Shown here: piece by piece, positions 24,009 through 33,600 of the stretch
Layout: the number at the start of each line of letters is the position of its first letter
Position numbering within the stretch: position 1 is the first letter of the stretch
Origin: Celeribacter sp. PS-C1
GTDB lineage: Bacteria; Pseudomonadota; Alphaproteobacteria; Rhodobacterales; Rhodobacteraceae
DNA: 42,721 bases
Reading direction: 5' to 3'
NCBI RefSeq assembly: GCF_019429625.1
Contig: NZ_JAHXRW010000017.1
Span: forward strand, 1-42,721
Made by a program: the position numbers and the translations under genes
Notes under the pieces: generated by a model
Database searches by the model: none
What the model was told of the DNA's origin: nothing
What the model saw: the letters and a program-made list of their open reading frames with translations, nothing else

Positions 24009-25616
24009 ATGACGATCTTGCACAGCAACGTCAGCTCAAACGCCCCCGAGTTCGAAGAGAACCGGATTGCAATGCAGGCACAATTCGACGAGATCGCGGA
24101 TGAAGCGGCCCGTGTCATGAAGGGCGGCTCTGAATCCTCAAGAGCGCGCCATGTTGCCCGCGGCAAACTTTTGCCTCGCGACCGGATTGCCGCTTTGCTT
24201 GATCCCGCTTCTCCCTTTCTCGAGGTCGGACTGTTTGCGGCCAGCGGGCACTACAATGACGAAATTCCCGCAGCGGGAGCGATTGCAGGCATTGGCCGGG
24301 TCGAGGGGCGCGACTGTATGATCCTGTGCAACGATGCGACCGTGAAAGGCGGCACATACTTTCCGCTGACCGTGAAAAAGCACCTGCGCGCGCAAGAGAT
24401 TGCGGAGGAAAACAAGCTGCCTTGTATTTATCTTGTGGATAGCGGCGGGGCCAATCTGAACAATCAGGACGAGGTTTTCCCGGATCGCGACCATTTCGGG
24501 CGGATTTTCTACAATCAGGCCCGGATGAGCGCCAAAGGCATCGCCCAGATCGCGGTGGTGATGGGGTCTTGCACGGCGGGCGGCGCCTATGTGCCGTCTA
24601 TGAGCGATCAAACCATCATCGTGCGCGAACAGGGGACGATTTTCCTCGCTGGTCCGCCGCTTGTGAAAGTGGCGACGGGCGAAGAGGTTGATGCCGAAAC
24701 ACTGGGTGGCGGCGATACGCACACGCGGCTCTCGGGAGTTGCAGATTACCTCGCAGACGATGACCGGCATGCGCTGGCGCTGGCGCGCGAAATCGTCGCC
24801 AATCTCGGTCCCAAACCCCGTCCGAATATCGACACGAAAGATCCGAAAGCCCCTCTCTATCCCGCAGAGGACATCATGGGCATCGTCCCGGCCAATGACA
24901 AAACCCCGTTTGATGTGCGCGAGATCATCGCGCGGATTGTGGACGGATCGGATTTTGCAGAATTCAAACCGCGCTATGGCACAACATTAGTCACCGGGTT
25001 TGCCCATATCGACGGCGTTCCCGTGGGCATCCTTGCCAACAACGGCGTGTTGTTTTCTGAGAGTTCGCTCAAGGGGGCGCACTTCATCGAACTGTGCTGT
25101 CAGCGCAAAATTCCGATCCTGTTCTTGCAGAACATCACCGGCTTCATGGTCGGTTCCAAATATGAGGCGGGCGGGATCGCGAAGGACGGAGCCAAACTCG
25201 TCACTGCCGTCTCCACCGCCAATGTTCCAAAGATCACCGTCATCATTGGCGGCTCTTATGGCGCGGGCAATTACGGCATGTGCGGGCGTGCTTTCGGGCC
25301 GCGCTTCGTCTGGATGTGGCCCAATGCGCGGATTTCCGTGATGGGCGGTGCACAGGCCTCCGGCGTTCTGGCCAATGTCAAACGTGCCGGCATCGAAGCC
25401 AAGGGCGGGAGCTGGTCCGAGGAAGAAGAGACAGAGTTCAAACGCCCGACCATTGAGATGTTCGACCGTCAATCGCGGCCGCTCTATGCCTCGTCGCGGC
25501 TTTGGGACGACGGGATCATCGACCCGCGAAAAACCCGTGACGTGATCGCCTTGTCGCTGCGCGCGACCCTCAATGCCCCCGTCGAAGAGACGCAATTCGG
25601 CTTGTTCAGGATGTAA
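24009..25616 (+). CDS. mccB: 3-methylcrotonyl-CoA carboxylase, beta (carboxyltransferase) subunit
   Basis: The 535-residue carboxyltransferase transfers the carboxyl from biotin to 3-methylcrotonyl-CoA. Conserved parts are [17 protein letters not shown], the [16 protein letters not shown] segment and [16 protein letters not shown]; length and motifs fit MCC beta better than propionyl-CoA carboxylase (about 510). HMG-CoA lyase and a methylglutaconyl-CoA hydratase downstream support MCC. GGAG lies seven bases before the ATG. The alpha subunit starts 3 bases after the stop, so subunits are made in proportion. Confidence 0.9.
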   Translation: MTILHSNVSSNAPEFEENRIAMQAQFDEIADEAARVMKGGSESSRARHVARGKLLPRDRIAALLDPASPFLEVGLFAASGHYNDEIPAAGAIAGIGRVEGRDCMILCNDATVKGGTYFPLTVKKHLRAQEIAEENKLPCIYLVDSGGANLNNQDEVFPDRDHFGRIFYNQARMSAKGIAQIAVVMGSCTAGGAYVPSMSDQTIIVREQGTIFLAGPPLVKVATGEEVDAETLGGGDTHTRLSGVADYLADDDRHALALAREIVANLGPKPRPNIDTKDPKAPLYPAEDIMGIVPANDKTPFDVREIIARIVDGSDFAEFKPRYGTTLVTGFAHIDGVPVGILANNGVLFSESSLKGAHFIELCCQRKIPILFLQNITGFMVGSKYEAGGIAKDGAKLVTAVSTANVPKITVIIGGSYGAGNYGMCGRAFGPRFVWMWPNARISVMGGAQASGVLANVKRAGIEAKGGSWSEEEETEFKRPTIEMFDRQSRPLYASSRLWDDGIIDPRKTRDVIALSLRATLNAPVEETQFGLFRM

Positions 25617-25619
25617 ACC

Positions 25620-27611
25620 ATGACCGCACCTTTCGAAAAAATTCTGATCGCGAACCGGGGCGAGATCGCCTGTCGCGTCATCAAAACCGCCCGCGAGATG
25701 GGCGTGCGTACCGTCGCCGTTTATTCCGATGCTGATCGCGATGCACTGCATGTCGAATTGGCGGATGAAGCGGTCCATATCGGTCCTTCGCCTGTTTCTG
25801 AAAGCTATCTCGTGGCGGAGCGGATTATTTCCGCAGCCCTCGCAACCGGCGCGCAGGCGATCCATCCGGGCTATGGCTTTCTCTCCGAAAATCCAGACTT
25901 CGTCGAAGCGGTGGAAGCCGCTGGTCTGACATTCATTGGCCCATCCGCGACGGCGATCCGTGCCATGGGGCTCAAGGATGCCGCAAAAGATCTGATGCAG
26001 GAGGCGGGTGTTCCGGTTGTGCCGGGCTATCAGGGCGAAAATCAGGATCCGGCGTTCCTGGCGGCTCAGGCCGAGCAGATCGGCTACCCCGTTTTGATAA
26101 AGGCCCGCGCCGGTGGTGGCGGAAAGGGCATGCGCAAAGTGGACAATCCGGCGCAGTTTCGCGACGCCCTCGAGTCCGCTTGGCGCGAAGGGCAGTCCTC
26201 CTTTGGCGATCCACATGTCTTGATCGAGAAATTCATAATCTCGCCGCGCCATATCGAGGTGCAGGTCTTCGGCGATACGCATGGCAACGTGCTGCATCTG
26301 TTCGAACGCGATTGCTCCTTGCAGCGTCGCCACCAGAAGGTCATCGAAGAGGCCCCGGCGCCCGGGATGACGGATACCGTTCGGGCGGCGATGACCGAAG
26401 CTGCGGTCACGGCCGCGAAGGCCATCAACTATGCCGGAGCTGGGACCATTGAGTTCATCGTCGATGGCTCAGGGCCTTTGCGCCCGGACGGCTTCTGGTT
26501 CATGGAAATGAACACGCGCTTACAGGTTGAGCACCCGGTCACCGAGGCAATCACCGGTATTGATCTGGTTGCATGGCAATTGCGGGTGGCTGCGGGGGAG
26601 GTCTTGCCCGTTGCACAAGAGGCTCTGACAATCTCTGGTCACGCGTTCGAGGCGCGCCTCTATGCCGAAGACCCGTCGAACGGCTTTCTCCCCGCCACTG
26701 GTAAGCTTGAGCATCTGTCGTTTTCAGAGAATTCTCGCAACGACACCGGCGTGCGCTCGGGCGATACGATCAGCCCCTACTATGATCCGATGATCGCAAA
26801 GGTCATTACCTCAGGCGACACGCGCGAGATCGCGCTCGCGCGTTTGGTCGCGGCACTGCGTGACACCCATGTCGCGGGAACCATGACCAACGCCGAATTT
26901 CTCGCCACACTCGCGTTGAACGAGGCGTTTCAACACGGGCCTTTCGACACCGGTCTGATCGAACGTGAACTGGAGGGTTTGACCATGCCGACGAAGGTTT
27001 CTGAGGAACATCTGGCTTTTGCGGCTTTGTCGGGTCTCGGCATTCGTCCCGACGCGCCTCGGCTCGGTTGGCGTCTCTGGGGTGAGGCGCGGCATTCGGT
27101 CGGTCTGGTGTGCGGAACTGATATGTATGAGCGTCAGCTGATCTTGCACCCAGATGGCGCCATCACTTTGACCGGTGGAGATCGCGACCTGACCCTGCGT
27201 GATGTCAGAATCGAGACAGGGCACATGCGCGCCACCACTGGTCCCTACAATGCGCAGATCGAAGCTCGGGCTGTTCACGCTTCTCGCCCTGACGGGCTTT
27301 TGATCTCTGTCCAGAGCGGAGGGGTCGTCCACGATTTCTCTTTGTTCGATGCGCGTCTGGGCAGCGCCATGACAGCCGAGGAAGGTCATGTCGTGGTGGC
27401 GCCCATGACGGGCATGATTGTGACCCTCGACATTTCCGTGGGCGACACGGTGGAGCCGGGTATGAAGCTCGGCGTCATGGAAGCGATGAAAATGGAGACC
27501 TCCTTGATCGCACCGCGGGCCGGACGCATCGCCACTGTGCTCTGTGCCGCGGGTCAGACCGTCGAGGGCGGGGCTGTCCTTGTGACGCTTGAGGAGGAGG
27601 TCGCCGCATGA
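25620..27611 (+). CDS. mccA: 3-methylcrotonyl-CoA carboxylase, alpha (biotin carboxylase/BCCP) subunit
   Basis: The 663-residue protein has, in order, a biotin carboxylase domain (start ILIANRGEIACRVIKTAREM, ATP-grasp glycine loop KARAGGGGKGMRK, ERDCSLQRRHQKVIEEAPAP, FMEMNTRLQVEHPVTEA), a linker, and a biotinyl domain with the attachment lysine Lys624 in VMEAMKMETS. It carboxylates its own biotin with ATP and bicarbonate. It is paired with the beta subunit upstream. Its TGA overlaps the ATG of the HMG-CoA lyase gene (ATGA). The length is typical of MCC alpha. Confidence 0.93.
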   Translation: MTAPFEKILIANRGEIACRVIKTAREMGVRTVAVYSDADRDALHVELADEAVHIGPSPVSESYLVAERIISAALATGAQAIHPGYGFLSENPDFVEAVEAAGLTFIGPSATAIRAMGLKDAAKDLMQEAGVPVVPGYQGENQDPAFLAAQAEQIGYPVLIKARAGGGGKGMRKVDNPAQFRDALESAWREGQSSFGDPHVLIEKFIISPRHIEVQVFGDTHGNVLHLFERDCSLQRRHQKVIEEAPAPGMTDTVRAAMTEAAVTAAKAINYAGAGTIEFIVDGSGPLRPDGFWFMEMNTRLQVEHPVTEAITGIDLVAWQLRVAAGEVLPVAQEALTISGHAFEARLYAEDPSNGFLPATGKLEHLSFSENSRNDTGVRSGDTISPYYDPMIAKVITSGDTREIALARLVAALRDTHVAGTMTNAEFLATLALNEAFQHGPFDTGLIERELEGLTMPTKVSEEHLAFAALSGLGIRPDAPRLGWRLWGEARHSVGLVCGTDMYERQLILHPDGAITLTGGDRDLTLRDVRIETGHMRATTGPYNAQIEARAVHASRPDGLLISVQSGGVVHDFSLFDARLGSAMTAEEGHVVVAPMTGMIVTLDISVGDTVEPGMKLGVMEAMKMETSLIAPRAGRIATVLCAAGQTVEGGAVLVTLEEEVAA

Positions 27612-28480
27612 CGGATCAGATGACGGATCACGTCCGCATTTACGAGGTCGGCCCCCGCGACGGATTACAAAATGAAAAGCGCCTCATCCCTGCAAGACAG
27701 AAGATCGAGTTGATCAATCTACTTTCGGACGCGGGGTTCGAAAAGATCGAGGCGACGAGTTTCGTCTCTCCGAAATGGGTGCCGCAGCTTGCGGACGCCG
27801 CAGAAGTTATGGCGGGGATCACGCGCCGAGGCGGGACAGACTACGCTGTGCTGACGCCCAACCTGAAAGGCTTCGAACGCGCACTGGAGGCTGGTGCGGA
27901 TGAGGTGGCGGTGTTTGCCTCCGCCTCCGAAGGCTTTAGCCAAAAGAACATCAATTGCTCGATTTCGGAAAGCCTTGCGCGGTTCGAACCGCTGATGGCC
28001 GCAGCAAAAGACGCGGGCCTGCCGGTGCGAGGCTATGTGTCCTGCGTTGTGGCCTGTCCCTATGATGGCGCGGTGTCGCCCGATGCGGTGCGTGATGTCG
28101 CCTCCGCGCTCAAAGACATGGGATGCTATGAAATCTCTCTCGGTGACACGATTGGGGCAGGGACCCCTGACACGATTTCGCGCATGCTCGAAAGCGTGCT
28201 GAAGGCTGTGCGCGCAGGCGAACTTGCGGGCCATTATCACGACACTGGGGACAAAGCGCTTGGCAATGTCGAGGCCTCGCTCGCGCTGGGGCTGCGCACG
28301 TTTGACAGTGCCGTCGGTGGCTTGGGTGGCTGTCCCTATGCGCCGGGGGCCAAGGGAAATCTTTCCACCACCGCGCTTGTGGAACGTCTCGATCAGCTCG
28401 GATTTCATACTGGGATTGACCGTTCCGCACTTTTGAAAGCCGAAACCTTTGTCGCCGCCATCGCGGCAGATACCCTGTGA
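27608..28480 (+). CDS. hmgL: Hydroxymethylglutaryl-CoA lyase
   Basis: The 290-residue TIM-barrel enzyme cleaves HMG-CoA to acetyl-CoA and acetoacetate, the last step of the leucine-type route. Motifs: EVGPRDGLQNEKRLIPARQK at the N-terminus (Arg and Asp of the active site), HYHDT (metal ligands) and the catalytic Cys in GLGGCPYAPGAKGN. It overlaps mccA by four bases, so it is translationally coupled. A methionine codon four residues in (MTDH) is a possible alternative start. Confidence 0.94.
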   Translation: MTDQMTDHVRIYEVGPRDGLQNEKRLIPARQKIELINLLSDAGFEKIEATSFVSPKWVPQLADAAEVMAGITRRGGTDYAVLTPNLKGFERALEAGADEVAVFASASEGFSQKNINCSISESLARFEPLMAAAKDAGLPVRGYVSCVVACPYDGAVSPDAVRDVASALKDMGCYEISLGDTIGAGTPDTISRMLESVLKAVRAGELAGHYHDTGDKALGNVEASLALGLRTFDSAVGGLGGCPYAPGAKGNLSTTALVERLDQLGFHTGIDRSALLKAETFVAAIAADTL

Positions 28481-28490
28481 GGACAATGCG

Positions 28491-29279
28491 ATGACGTATG
28501 AAACGATCCGGATTGAGATAGATACCCGCCAGGTGGCCACGGTGACTTTGGCGCGCTCCGAGAAACACAATGCAATGGATGCCGTCATGATTGCGGAGCT
28601 TACCGCAGCCGCCGAACGTCTTTCGAAGGATGATGGCGTCCGTGTTGTCGTCCTTGAAGCCGAGGGGAAAACCTTTTGTGCCGGGGGCGATCTTGGCTGG
28701 ATGCGTGATCAGGCCGAGAAGGACCGACAGGGAAAGATGGACGAGGCCATGACCTTGGCGCGTATGCTCGGACTTTGGAACGCCCTGCCAAAACCCGTGA
28801 TCGGTCGTGTACATGGCGCGGCCTATGGCGGCGGGCTTGGCCTAATCTGTGTCTGTGACATTGTCATCGCCGAAGACACCTCCCGCTTTGCTCTGACGGA
28901 AACGCGTCTGGGCCTGATCCCAGCCACGATAGGGCCCTTCGTCGTGGCTCGACTGGGCGAAGCCTTCGCGCGTCAGGTGTTTTTCAATGCGAAGCCCTTT
29001 GATGTCGATTTCTTGATCCGGGCCGGTGTCGTCGCGCGCTCCTGCCCATCCGAGGAACTTGACGCAGCCATCGAAAACGAGGTCGCCGCGCTGTTGCACT
29101 GTGCGCCCGGTGCGGTGGCCGAGGCGAAAGCACTCTGTCGGGCTCTGGCAGGTGTCGACCCAGAGGACGCCGCGGAATTCTCCGCCTCCGCTCTCGCAAA
29201 CCGCTGGGAGACCGAGGAAACAAGGGACGGGATCGCGGCGTTCTTTGCCAAGCAAGAGCCGCCTTGGAGGCATGGCTGA
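28491..29279 (+). CDS. liuC: Methylglutaconyl-CoA hydratase (enoyl-CoA hydratase family)
   Basis: The 262-residue crotonase-fold enzyme has the oxyanion-hole segments KHNAMDAVMIAEL and KTFCAGGDLGWMRD and the second conserved block AAYGGGLGLICVCDIVIAED, followed by FALTETRLGLIPATIGPFV, the pattern of LiuC-type 3-methylglutaconyl-CoA hydratases. It would hydrate 3-methylglutaconyl-CoA to HMG-CoA, between the carboxylase and the lyase. Start: ATG at 28491 with GAGGA eight bases before. It ends only 4 bases from the stop of the convergent peptidase gene, with no terminator between. Confidence 0.88.
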   Translation: MTYETIRIEIDTRQVATVTLARSEKHNAMDAVMIAELTAAAERLSKDDGVRVVVLEAEGKTFCAGGDLGWMRDQAEKDRQGKMDEAMTLARMLGLWNALPKPVIGRVHGAAYGGGLGLICVCDIVIAEDTSRFALTETRLGLIPATIGPFVVARLGEAFARQVFFNAKPFDVDFLIRAGVVARSCPSEELDAAIENEVAALLHCAPGAVAEAKALCRALAGVDPEDAAEFSASALANRWETEETRDGIAAFFAKQEPPWRHG

Positions 29280-29283
29280 TCTG

Positions 29284-30285
29284 TCAGGTCGGTGAGGTTT
29301 CAGACCAGGTCGGTAAGAGATCTCCCGCCTCTGGACGCGCCGCATAAACGCCGCGTGCGATGGCGCGGGCAAGACAGGTCGCTGCGAGCGCACCAATCCG
29401 CGTCAAAGCGATGGCGCGGTCTTCTGGCAAGTCGAAATGTCCTGTAGACACTCCGAACACCAAATCCCCGTCAAACGGCGTGTGCGCAGGAACAATCGCG
29501 CGGGCGATCCCATCGTGTGCCGCAACCGAGAGGCGATAACATTCCGCCTTGGTCAGCTTCGCATCCGTCGCGACGATTGCGATGGTGGTATTTCGCTGTT
29601 CAAGCGGGGCGATCTTGTGCCCGAAGGGTGCGCCGCTGTGACCTGTATTGGGGTCGGGCCCCAATGCGCCGAATTCTCCGTTCTGCTCAAAGGCTGCCGC
29701 CCAAAAATGGCGGCTGTTCTCTGGCGTCACTGAGCCGACCGGGTTCACCGCGACCAAGGCCCCCACCGAAATCTCGCCAATACGGGCCGAAGCGGAGCCA
29801 AGTCCGCCTTTCAGGGTTGCGGTCAGGGCACCGTAGCCGGCGCCCTCCGTCCCGAGATCAAAGGCCTTTGAAGCAGAGAGATACGCGTTTCGGCCCAATT
29901 CGCGATACGGGTTTTCGGACCAACTCTTGTCGCCCCCGTTCAGCAAATCGAAGAGGATCGCCCCGGGAACAATCGGCACAATGGCCGGACCCGCCGTGTA
30001 CCCGCGATTTTGAAGTCGCAGCGTCTCTGACACCCCGCTACAGGCGTCCAGACCGAACGCAGAGCCACCGGACAGCACCAAAGCGTCTACCTGTTCCACC
30101 AGTTTATCGGGTGCAAGAAGGTCAGTTTCGCGCGTGCCAGGTGAGCCGCCCATAACGCTGACGGATGCGGTGAACGGCGCGTCGGAGGTGAGAACCGTTA
30201 CGCCTGATTTGAGGCCTGCGTCGTCAGCATTGCCCACGAGAATTCCACGAACGTCCGAAATTAGGTTCCGGTCAAAGGTCGGCAT
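29284..30285 (-). CDS. P1 family (DmpA-like) peptidase
   Basis: The 333-residue protein belongs to the DmpA/peptidase S58 family, aminopeptidases that mature by self-cleavage between an internal pair of residues to make two chains. Visible are the N-terminal ISDVRGILVGNADDAGLKSG segment, LSGGSAFGLDACSGV, and LEQRNTTIAIVATDA, where the Thr after Asn is the likely new N-terminal nucleophile. Members act on small peptides with unusual N-termini. The start is the ATG at 30285 with GGAGAG before it. No signal peptide. It is convergent with liuC. Confidence 0.87.
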   Translation of the reverse strand: MPTFDRNLISDVRGILVGNADDAGLKSGVTVLTSDAPFTASVSVMGGSPGTRETDLLAPDKLVEQVDALVLSGGSAFGLDACSGVSETLRLQNRGYTAGPAIVPIVPGAILFDLLNGGDKSWSENPYRELGRNAYLSASKAFDLGTEGAGYGALTATLKGGLGSASARIGEISVGALVAVNPVGSVTPENSRHFWAAAFEQNGEFGALGPDPNTGHSGAPFGHKIAPLEQRNTTIAIVATDAKLTKAECYRLSVAAHDGIARAIVPAHTPFDGDLVFGVSTGHFDLPEDRAIALTRIGALAATCLARAIARGVYAARPEAGDLLPTWSETSPT

Positions 30286-30568
30286 TGTCTCTCCGTAAAC
30301 TGCGCGTTCTGCTCTTTTTCTACCGTAGAGGGAGAGTATAAGGTCCAGCAATGGGTGGCTTCGTAATTGACGAATCCGAATAGGTTGCTACGGCACGGCT
30401 GACCTTTGAATTAAGGGTGTCATGGTTGCAGGTACAGACACACGACCAAGGCAACCGTAGTTTGTCGGGCCTCGTTAGGAGGCTGTCGAACAGACAAATG
30501 CTCTCAGAGCTTCCCTGACACGGAATTGGGGTGGAATGGGTCGATACGGGGAATGGTTGTCGTTAGCG
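30286..30568. other. Non-coding stretch before the IS remnant
   Basis: This interval should hold the promoter of the peptidase gene and the left part of the decayed insertion sequence. I see no intact gene and no clear terminal inverted repeat. Confidence 0.35.
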
Positions 30569-30911
30569 CATTTTGGTCCTCAAGAGATCATGAGCACTGA
30601 TCGAGGGCCGCAGTTCACGTCCTGCGCTTGGACCGGCAGGCTACGCCGGCGGGTGTGCGCATATCAATGGATGGAAGAGCCGATTTCCCGACAACATCGT
30701 CGTTGAGCGTCTATGGCAGACGCGCAAAGACGAATGTGTCTACCTACGGGCTTGGAATACCGGATCAGATGCGAGGGTAGGCGTACGAAAATGGATGACC
30801 GTCTAGAACCGTAAACGACCACACTCGGCGCTTTGCGGCAGCCCACCTGCTATGGTCAATTGGCTGAGAAAAGACGAAACCAAACCCGATCAGCAGGAGC
30901 CGCGAGTGGCT
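30569..30911 (+). pseudogene. Decayed IS3-family transposase (OrfB C-terminus)
   Basis: Three frames read in sequence give the C-terminal half of an IS3-type DDE transposase: HFGPQEIMSTDRGPQFTS (with the second catalytic Asp), then a frameshift to AGVRISMDGRAD, a second frameshift to DNIVVERLWQ and onward, an in-frame TAG at 30804-30806, then NRKRPHSALCGSPPAMVNWL and a tail KPDQQEPRVA typical of this group; even the stop after RVA appears lost. The N-terminal part and OrfA are missing. It cannot be active. Confidence 0.85.
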
Positions 30912-30992
30912 TATACCACACGGAAATTTTTCCAGACGCCTGAGAGCAGCTCATCACGCAAATGCCGAGATTCGGGAATGGTCGGTATGAGA

Positions 30993-31211
30993 TCAGGCGA
31001 GGGCGGCTTCGTCCTGATGCGCTTCTGTCGCTTGCTTTTGTGCTGCAGCGCGCTGGGCGTAGACCAAGACGGACGCGGCCAGAAGAGTCGCAGAGCCGAC
31101 GATCGGGAAAATGATGAGGCCAGTCCAAAGCGGCAGTCCAACCATTCCAATCCCTGCAACTGTCGAGAGCGTTGCGGTGAGGAACGAGAGTAAAAGCAAT
31201 CCGGCAATCAT
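30993..31211 (-). CDS. Small two-TM membrane protein
   Basis: The 72-residue protein is hydrophobic in two stretches (about 2-25 and 31-52) with a charged C-terminal tail (AAAQKQATEAHQDEAALA). I do not know the family. AAAGGAC lies seven bases before the ATG, a good site, which is the main reason to believe it. It stands alone between the IS remnant and the acyl-CoA synthetase, on the minus strand. Confidence 0.6.
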   Translation of the reverse strand: MIAGLLLLSFLTATLSTVAGIGMVGLPLWTGLIIFPIVGSATLLAASVLVYAQRAAAQKQATEAHQDEAALA

Positions 31212-31405
31212 AGTCTGTCCTTTCGAGCATGTCTTTCAGGCAAGTTTGGGACCGTTGCGAGGCCTCTGTCCCATAAGGCGGTCTTCTCGTCTGTTGCCAC
31301 GCTATGTGGCGAATTGGGCATAAAGATGGCCAACAAACATTGAAAATCTCTTAATCTCTGCAGATTCTCGGAAAATCGACGCAGTATATGCCTGTATATA
31401 CACGC

Positions 31406-31425
31406 AAAGCCCCCGTGGGGGCTTT
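31406..31425 (-). terminator. Terminator of the acyl-CoA synthetase gene
   Basis: AAAGCCCCC (31406-31414) and GGGGGCTTT (31417-31425) form a strong stem 35 bases after the stop of the minus-strand synthetase. The T-run is only three bases and lies in the stem. Confidence 0.7.
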
Positions 31426-31459
31426 GACATAGGTTAAAATCTGCGATGGCGTGTCGGGC

Positions 31460-33358
31460 TTATTTGGCCCATTCCCAGGGGTTGGTGAACTGCCCCAGAA
31501 CATGACTGACCTGTTCAGATTCGGCCTTGGCCTCTGGTGCGATCTGCGCGACGAGGCCGCGTTTTTTGTCGTCGATCACGCTCACGACACGCGCCTCAAG
31601 TCCTGCCTTTTCCAGCGCCGCATTATAGATGCGGGTGATGGCACGCTTGCGCAGGTCTGGTTTGAACACTTTGCCCACGGCGGTTTTTGGCAGCTCGTCC
31701 AGAATTTCGACATATTTCGGGATCGCGGCACGCTCGTGGATATGGATCTTCGCATAATCCATGAGTTCGTCCGAGGTGACCGTGGCGCCGTCGACAAGTT
31801 CGACATAGGCGCAGGGCAACTCGCCGGAATGCGCATCAGGCTGGCCGATCGCGCCGACCATGGCGATGGCGTCATGCCCGGCCAGAGCCTCTTCAATCTC
31901 GGCAGGGTCGATGTTGTGACCGCCGCGAATGATCAGGTCCTTGGCGCGGCCCGTGATCCAGAGGTAGCCGTCTTCATCAATGCGGCCCAAATCGCCCGTA
32001 CGCAGATAGACGTCATGATGGAAGAGGTCGTGATTCTTGTCTTTCTCGGTATAGGTCGAACCGGCAAAGACGCCGGGACTGTCGATGCAAATCTCGCCCA
32101 CTTCGTCGACACCGCATTCGACGGGGCCCTCGGAGGTGTGGCGCAGGATTTTCACGTCTGTATGCGGGAAAGGAATGCCGACGGAGCCGATTTTTTTGAC
32201 GCCGCCCACCGGGTTCACAGAAACGAGACAGGTTGCCTCGGTCAGGCCATAGCCCTCGACCACCTCGACGCCTGCGGTCTGTTCGAACCGTTTGTAGAGC
32301 TCGACGGGCAGGGGGGCGGAGCCGGAGAAGGCCATTTTGACCGAGGAAATATCGGCGTCCACCTTGCGCTGCATTAGGACTGCGACGGCTGTCGGAACTG
32401 TGATGATGAAAGAGATTTTCCAGCGCTCGCAGAGCTTCCAGAAATTGTCGAACACGCCCTCGCCGCGATAGCCCGCGGGCGTCGGGTAGACACCATGGGC
32501 GCCAGAGGCCAATTGGCTCATCACGATCACCTGACAGGCGAAAACGTGGAACAGGGGCAGAGGGCACATGATGTTGTCTTCTTCGGTGAACAACAGGCGC
32601 GAGCCGATCCAGCCGTTGTAGATCATGCCGGAATATTTGTGCTGCGCGACCTTGGGCATGCCGGTGGTGCCGCCGGTGTGAAAATAGGCCGCGACGCGGT
32701 CCCCGGTGGAATCTGCGAATGTCAGACGATCAGCGGGGTATTTCGCCAGCTCGGTGTTGAAATCGAGCATATCGGCGTGATGCGCCCGCGCGTCGTCGTT
32801 CTTCGGGCGAATGAATGGCACGATCCATTTCTTCGGCGGCGTCAGATAATGCAGGAGGTCGACCTCGAGCACCGATTTGACATTGGGCGCGTGACGCACC
32901 GCCTCGGCGACCTTCTGCGCCACATCCGTCTTCGGGAAACTCTTGAGCGTCACCACGACTTTTGCGTTTGTTTCGCGCAGGATGGCGGCGATCTGTTCGG
33001 GTTCCAGAAGCGGGTTGATCGGGTTCACGATCCCCGCGATCATGCCGCCCAGAAAGGTCAGCACCGTCTCATTGGCGTTGGGCATGATATAGGCGACGAC
33101 GTCCTCTTCGCCGACGCCAAGCGCGCGGAACATATTTGCGGCCTGGATGCTTTTGGCCAGCGTCTCGCGCCAGGTCATCGTCTCCGCCTTGTCCTTTGGA
33201 CCGGAGGTGATCTGATAGGAAAAAGCCGGGCGATCCGGGAAGGTCGTGGCGGTTTTCACCAGCCGTTCGTAGATTGTGGTGGGCACATCGCGGGCCTCCC
33301 ACGGCATTTCTGCCTCGATCAGATTGCGCGCGTTGAGCGAACTGAAATCGGACGGCAT
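31460..33358 (-). CDS. Acyl-CoA synthetase (AMP-forming), long form
   Basis: The 632-residue enzyme has a canonical ATP loop (HTGGTTGMPK, 227-236), VEGYGLTEAT, RTGDLGRIDEDGYLWITGRAKD and the catalytic lysine region ELPKTAVGKVFKPDLRK. An insertion of about 30 residues around 165-195 (LLHYLTPPKKWIVPFIRP) is hydrophobic and may be a membrane-associating segment. The substrate is unknown; a fatty or aromatic acid is plausible. It diverges from a FabH-like gene with 242 bases between, a pairing that hints at a shared acyl-CoA or acyl-ACP pathway. GGGAGGA precedes the ATG. Confidence 0.9.
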   Translation of the reverse strand: MPSDFSSLNARNLIEAEMPWEARDVPTTIYERLVKTATTFPDRPAFSYQITSGPKDKAETMTWRETLAKSIQAANMFRALGVGEEDVVAYIMPNANETVLTFLGGMIAGIVNPINPLLEPEQIAAILRETNAKVVVTLKSFPKTDVAQKVAEAVRHAPNVKSVLEVDLLHYLTPPKKWIVPFIRPKNDDARAHHADMLDFNTELAKYPADRLTFADSTGDRVAAYFHTGGTTGMPKVAQHKYSGMIYNGWIGSRLLFTEEDNIMCPLPLFHVFACQVIVMSQLASGAHGVYPTPAGYRGEGVFDNFWKLCERWKISFIITVPTAVAVLMQRKVDADISSVKMAFSGSAPLPVELYKRFEQTAGVEVVEGYGLTEATCLVSVNPVGGVKKIGSVGIPFPHTDVKILRHTSEGPVECGVDEVGEICIDSPGVFAGSTYTEKDKNHDLFHHDVYLRTGDLGRIDEDGYLWITGRAKDLIIRGGHNIDPAEIEEALAGHDAIAMVGAIGQPDAHSGELPCAYVELVDGATVTSDELMDYAKIHIHERAAIPKYVEILDELPKTAVGKVFKPDLRKRAITRIYNAALEKAGLEARVVSVIDDKKRGLVAQIAPEAKAESEQVSHVLGQFTNPWEWAK

Positions 33359-33600
33359 CGCTTCCTCCCTTTTATCCTTACCAAGGCGCCGTTTGTACCG
33401 GTGCCCCGTCTCCTCGCGAGCATGATGCTGGCAAAGCGGACCCCACGCAAGAGACCGGGATGGCCCCGCAACGCAGCGTCATATTGTGCGGGCGTCACCC
33501 CGACGCGACGTCACATGTTCGATCCGGCACCGACAGTGGACGTGGGGCCACGGTCTGACTAGGGTGCGTTGACTTACGCATACGGCAGGAGAGCGGTGAG

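Noticed and set aside
24987-26333. 448-codon open frame on the minus strand
   Set aside because: It is antisense to mccB and mccA, whose motifs are unmistakable.
30286-31450. Intact insertion sequence with terminal repeats
   Set aside because: Only a broken transposase C-terminus is present, and no matching terminal inverted repeats or target duplication could be found by eye.
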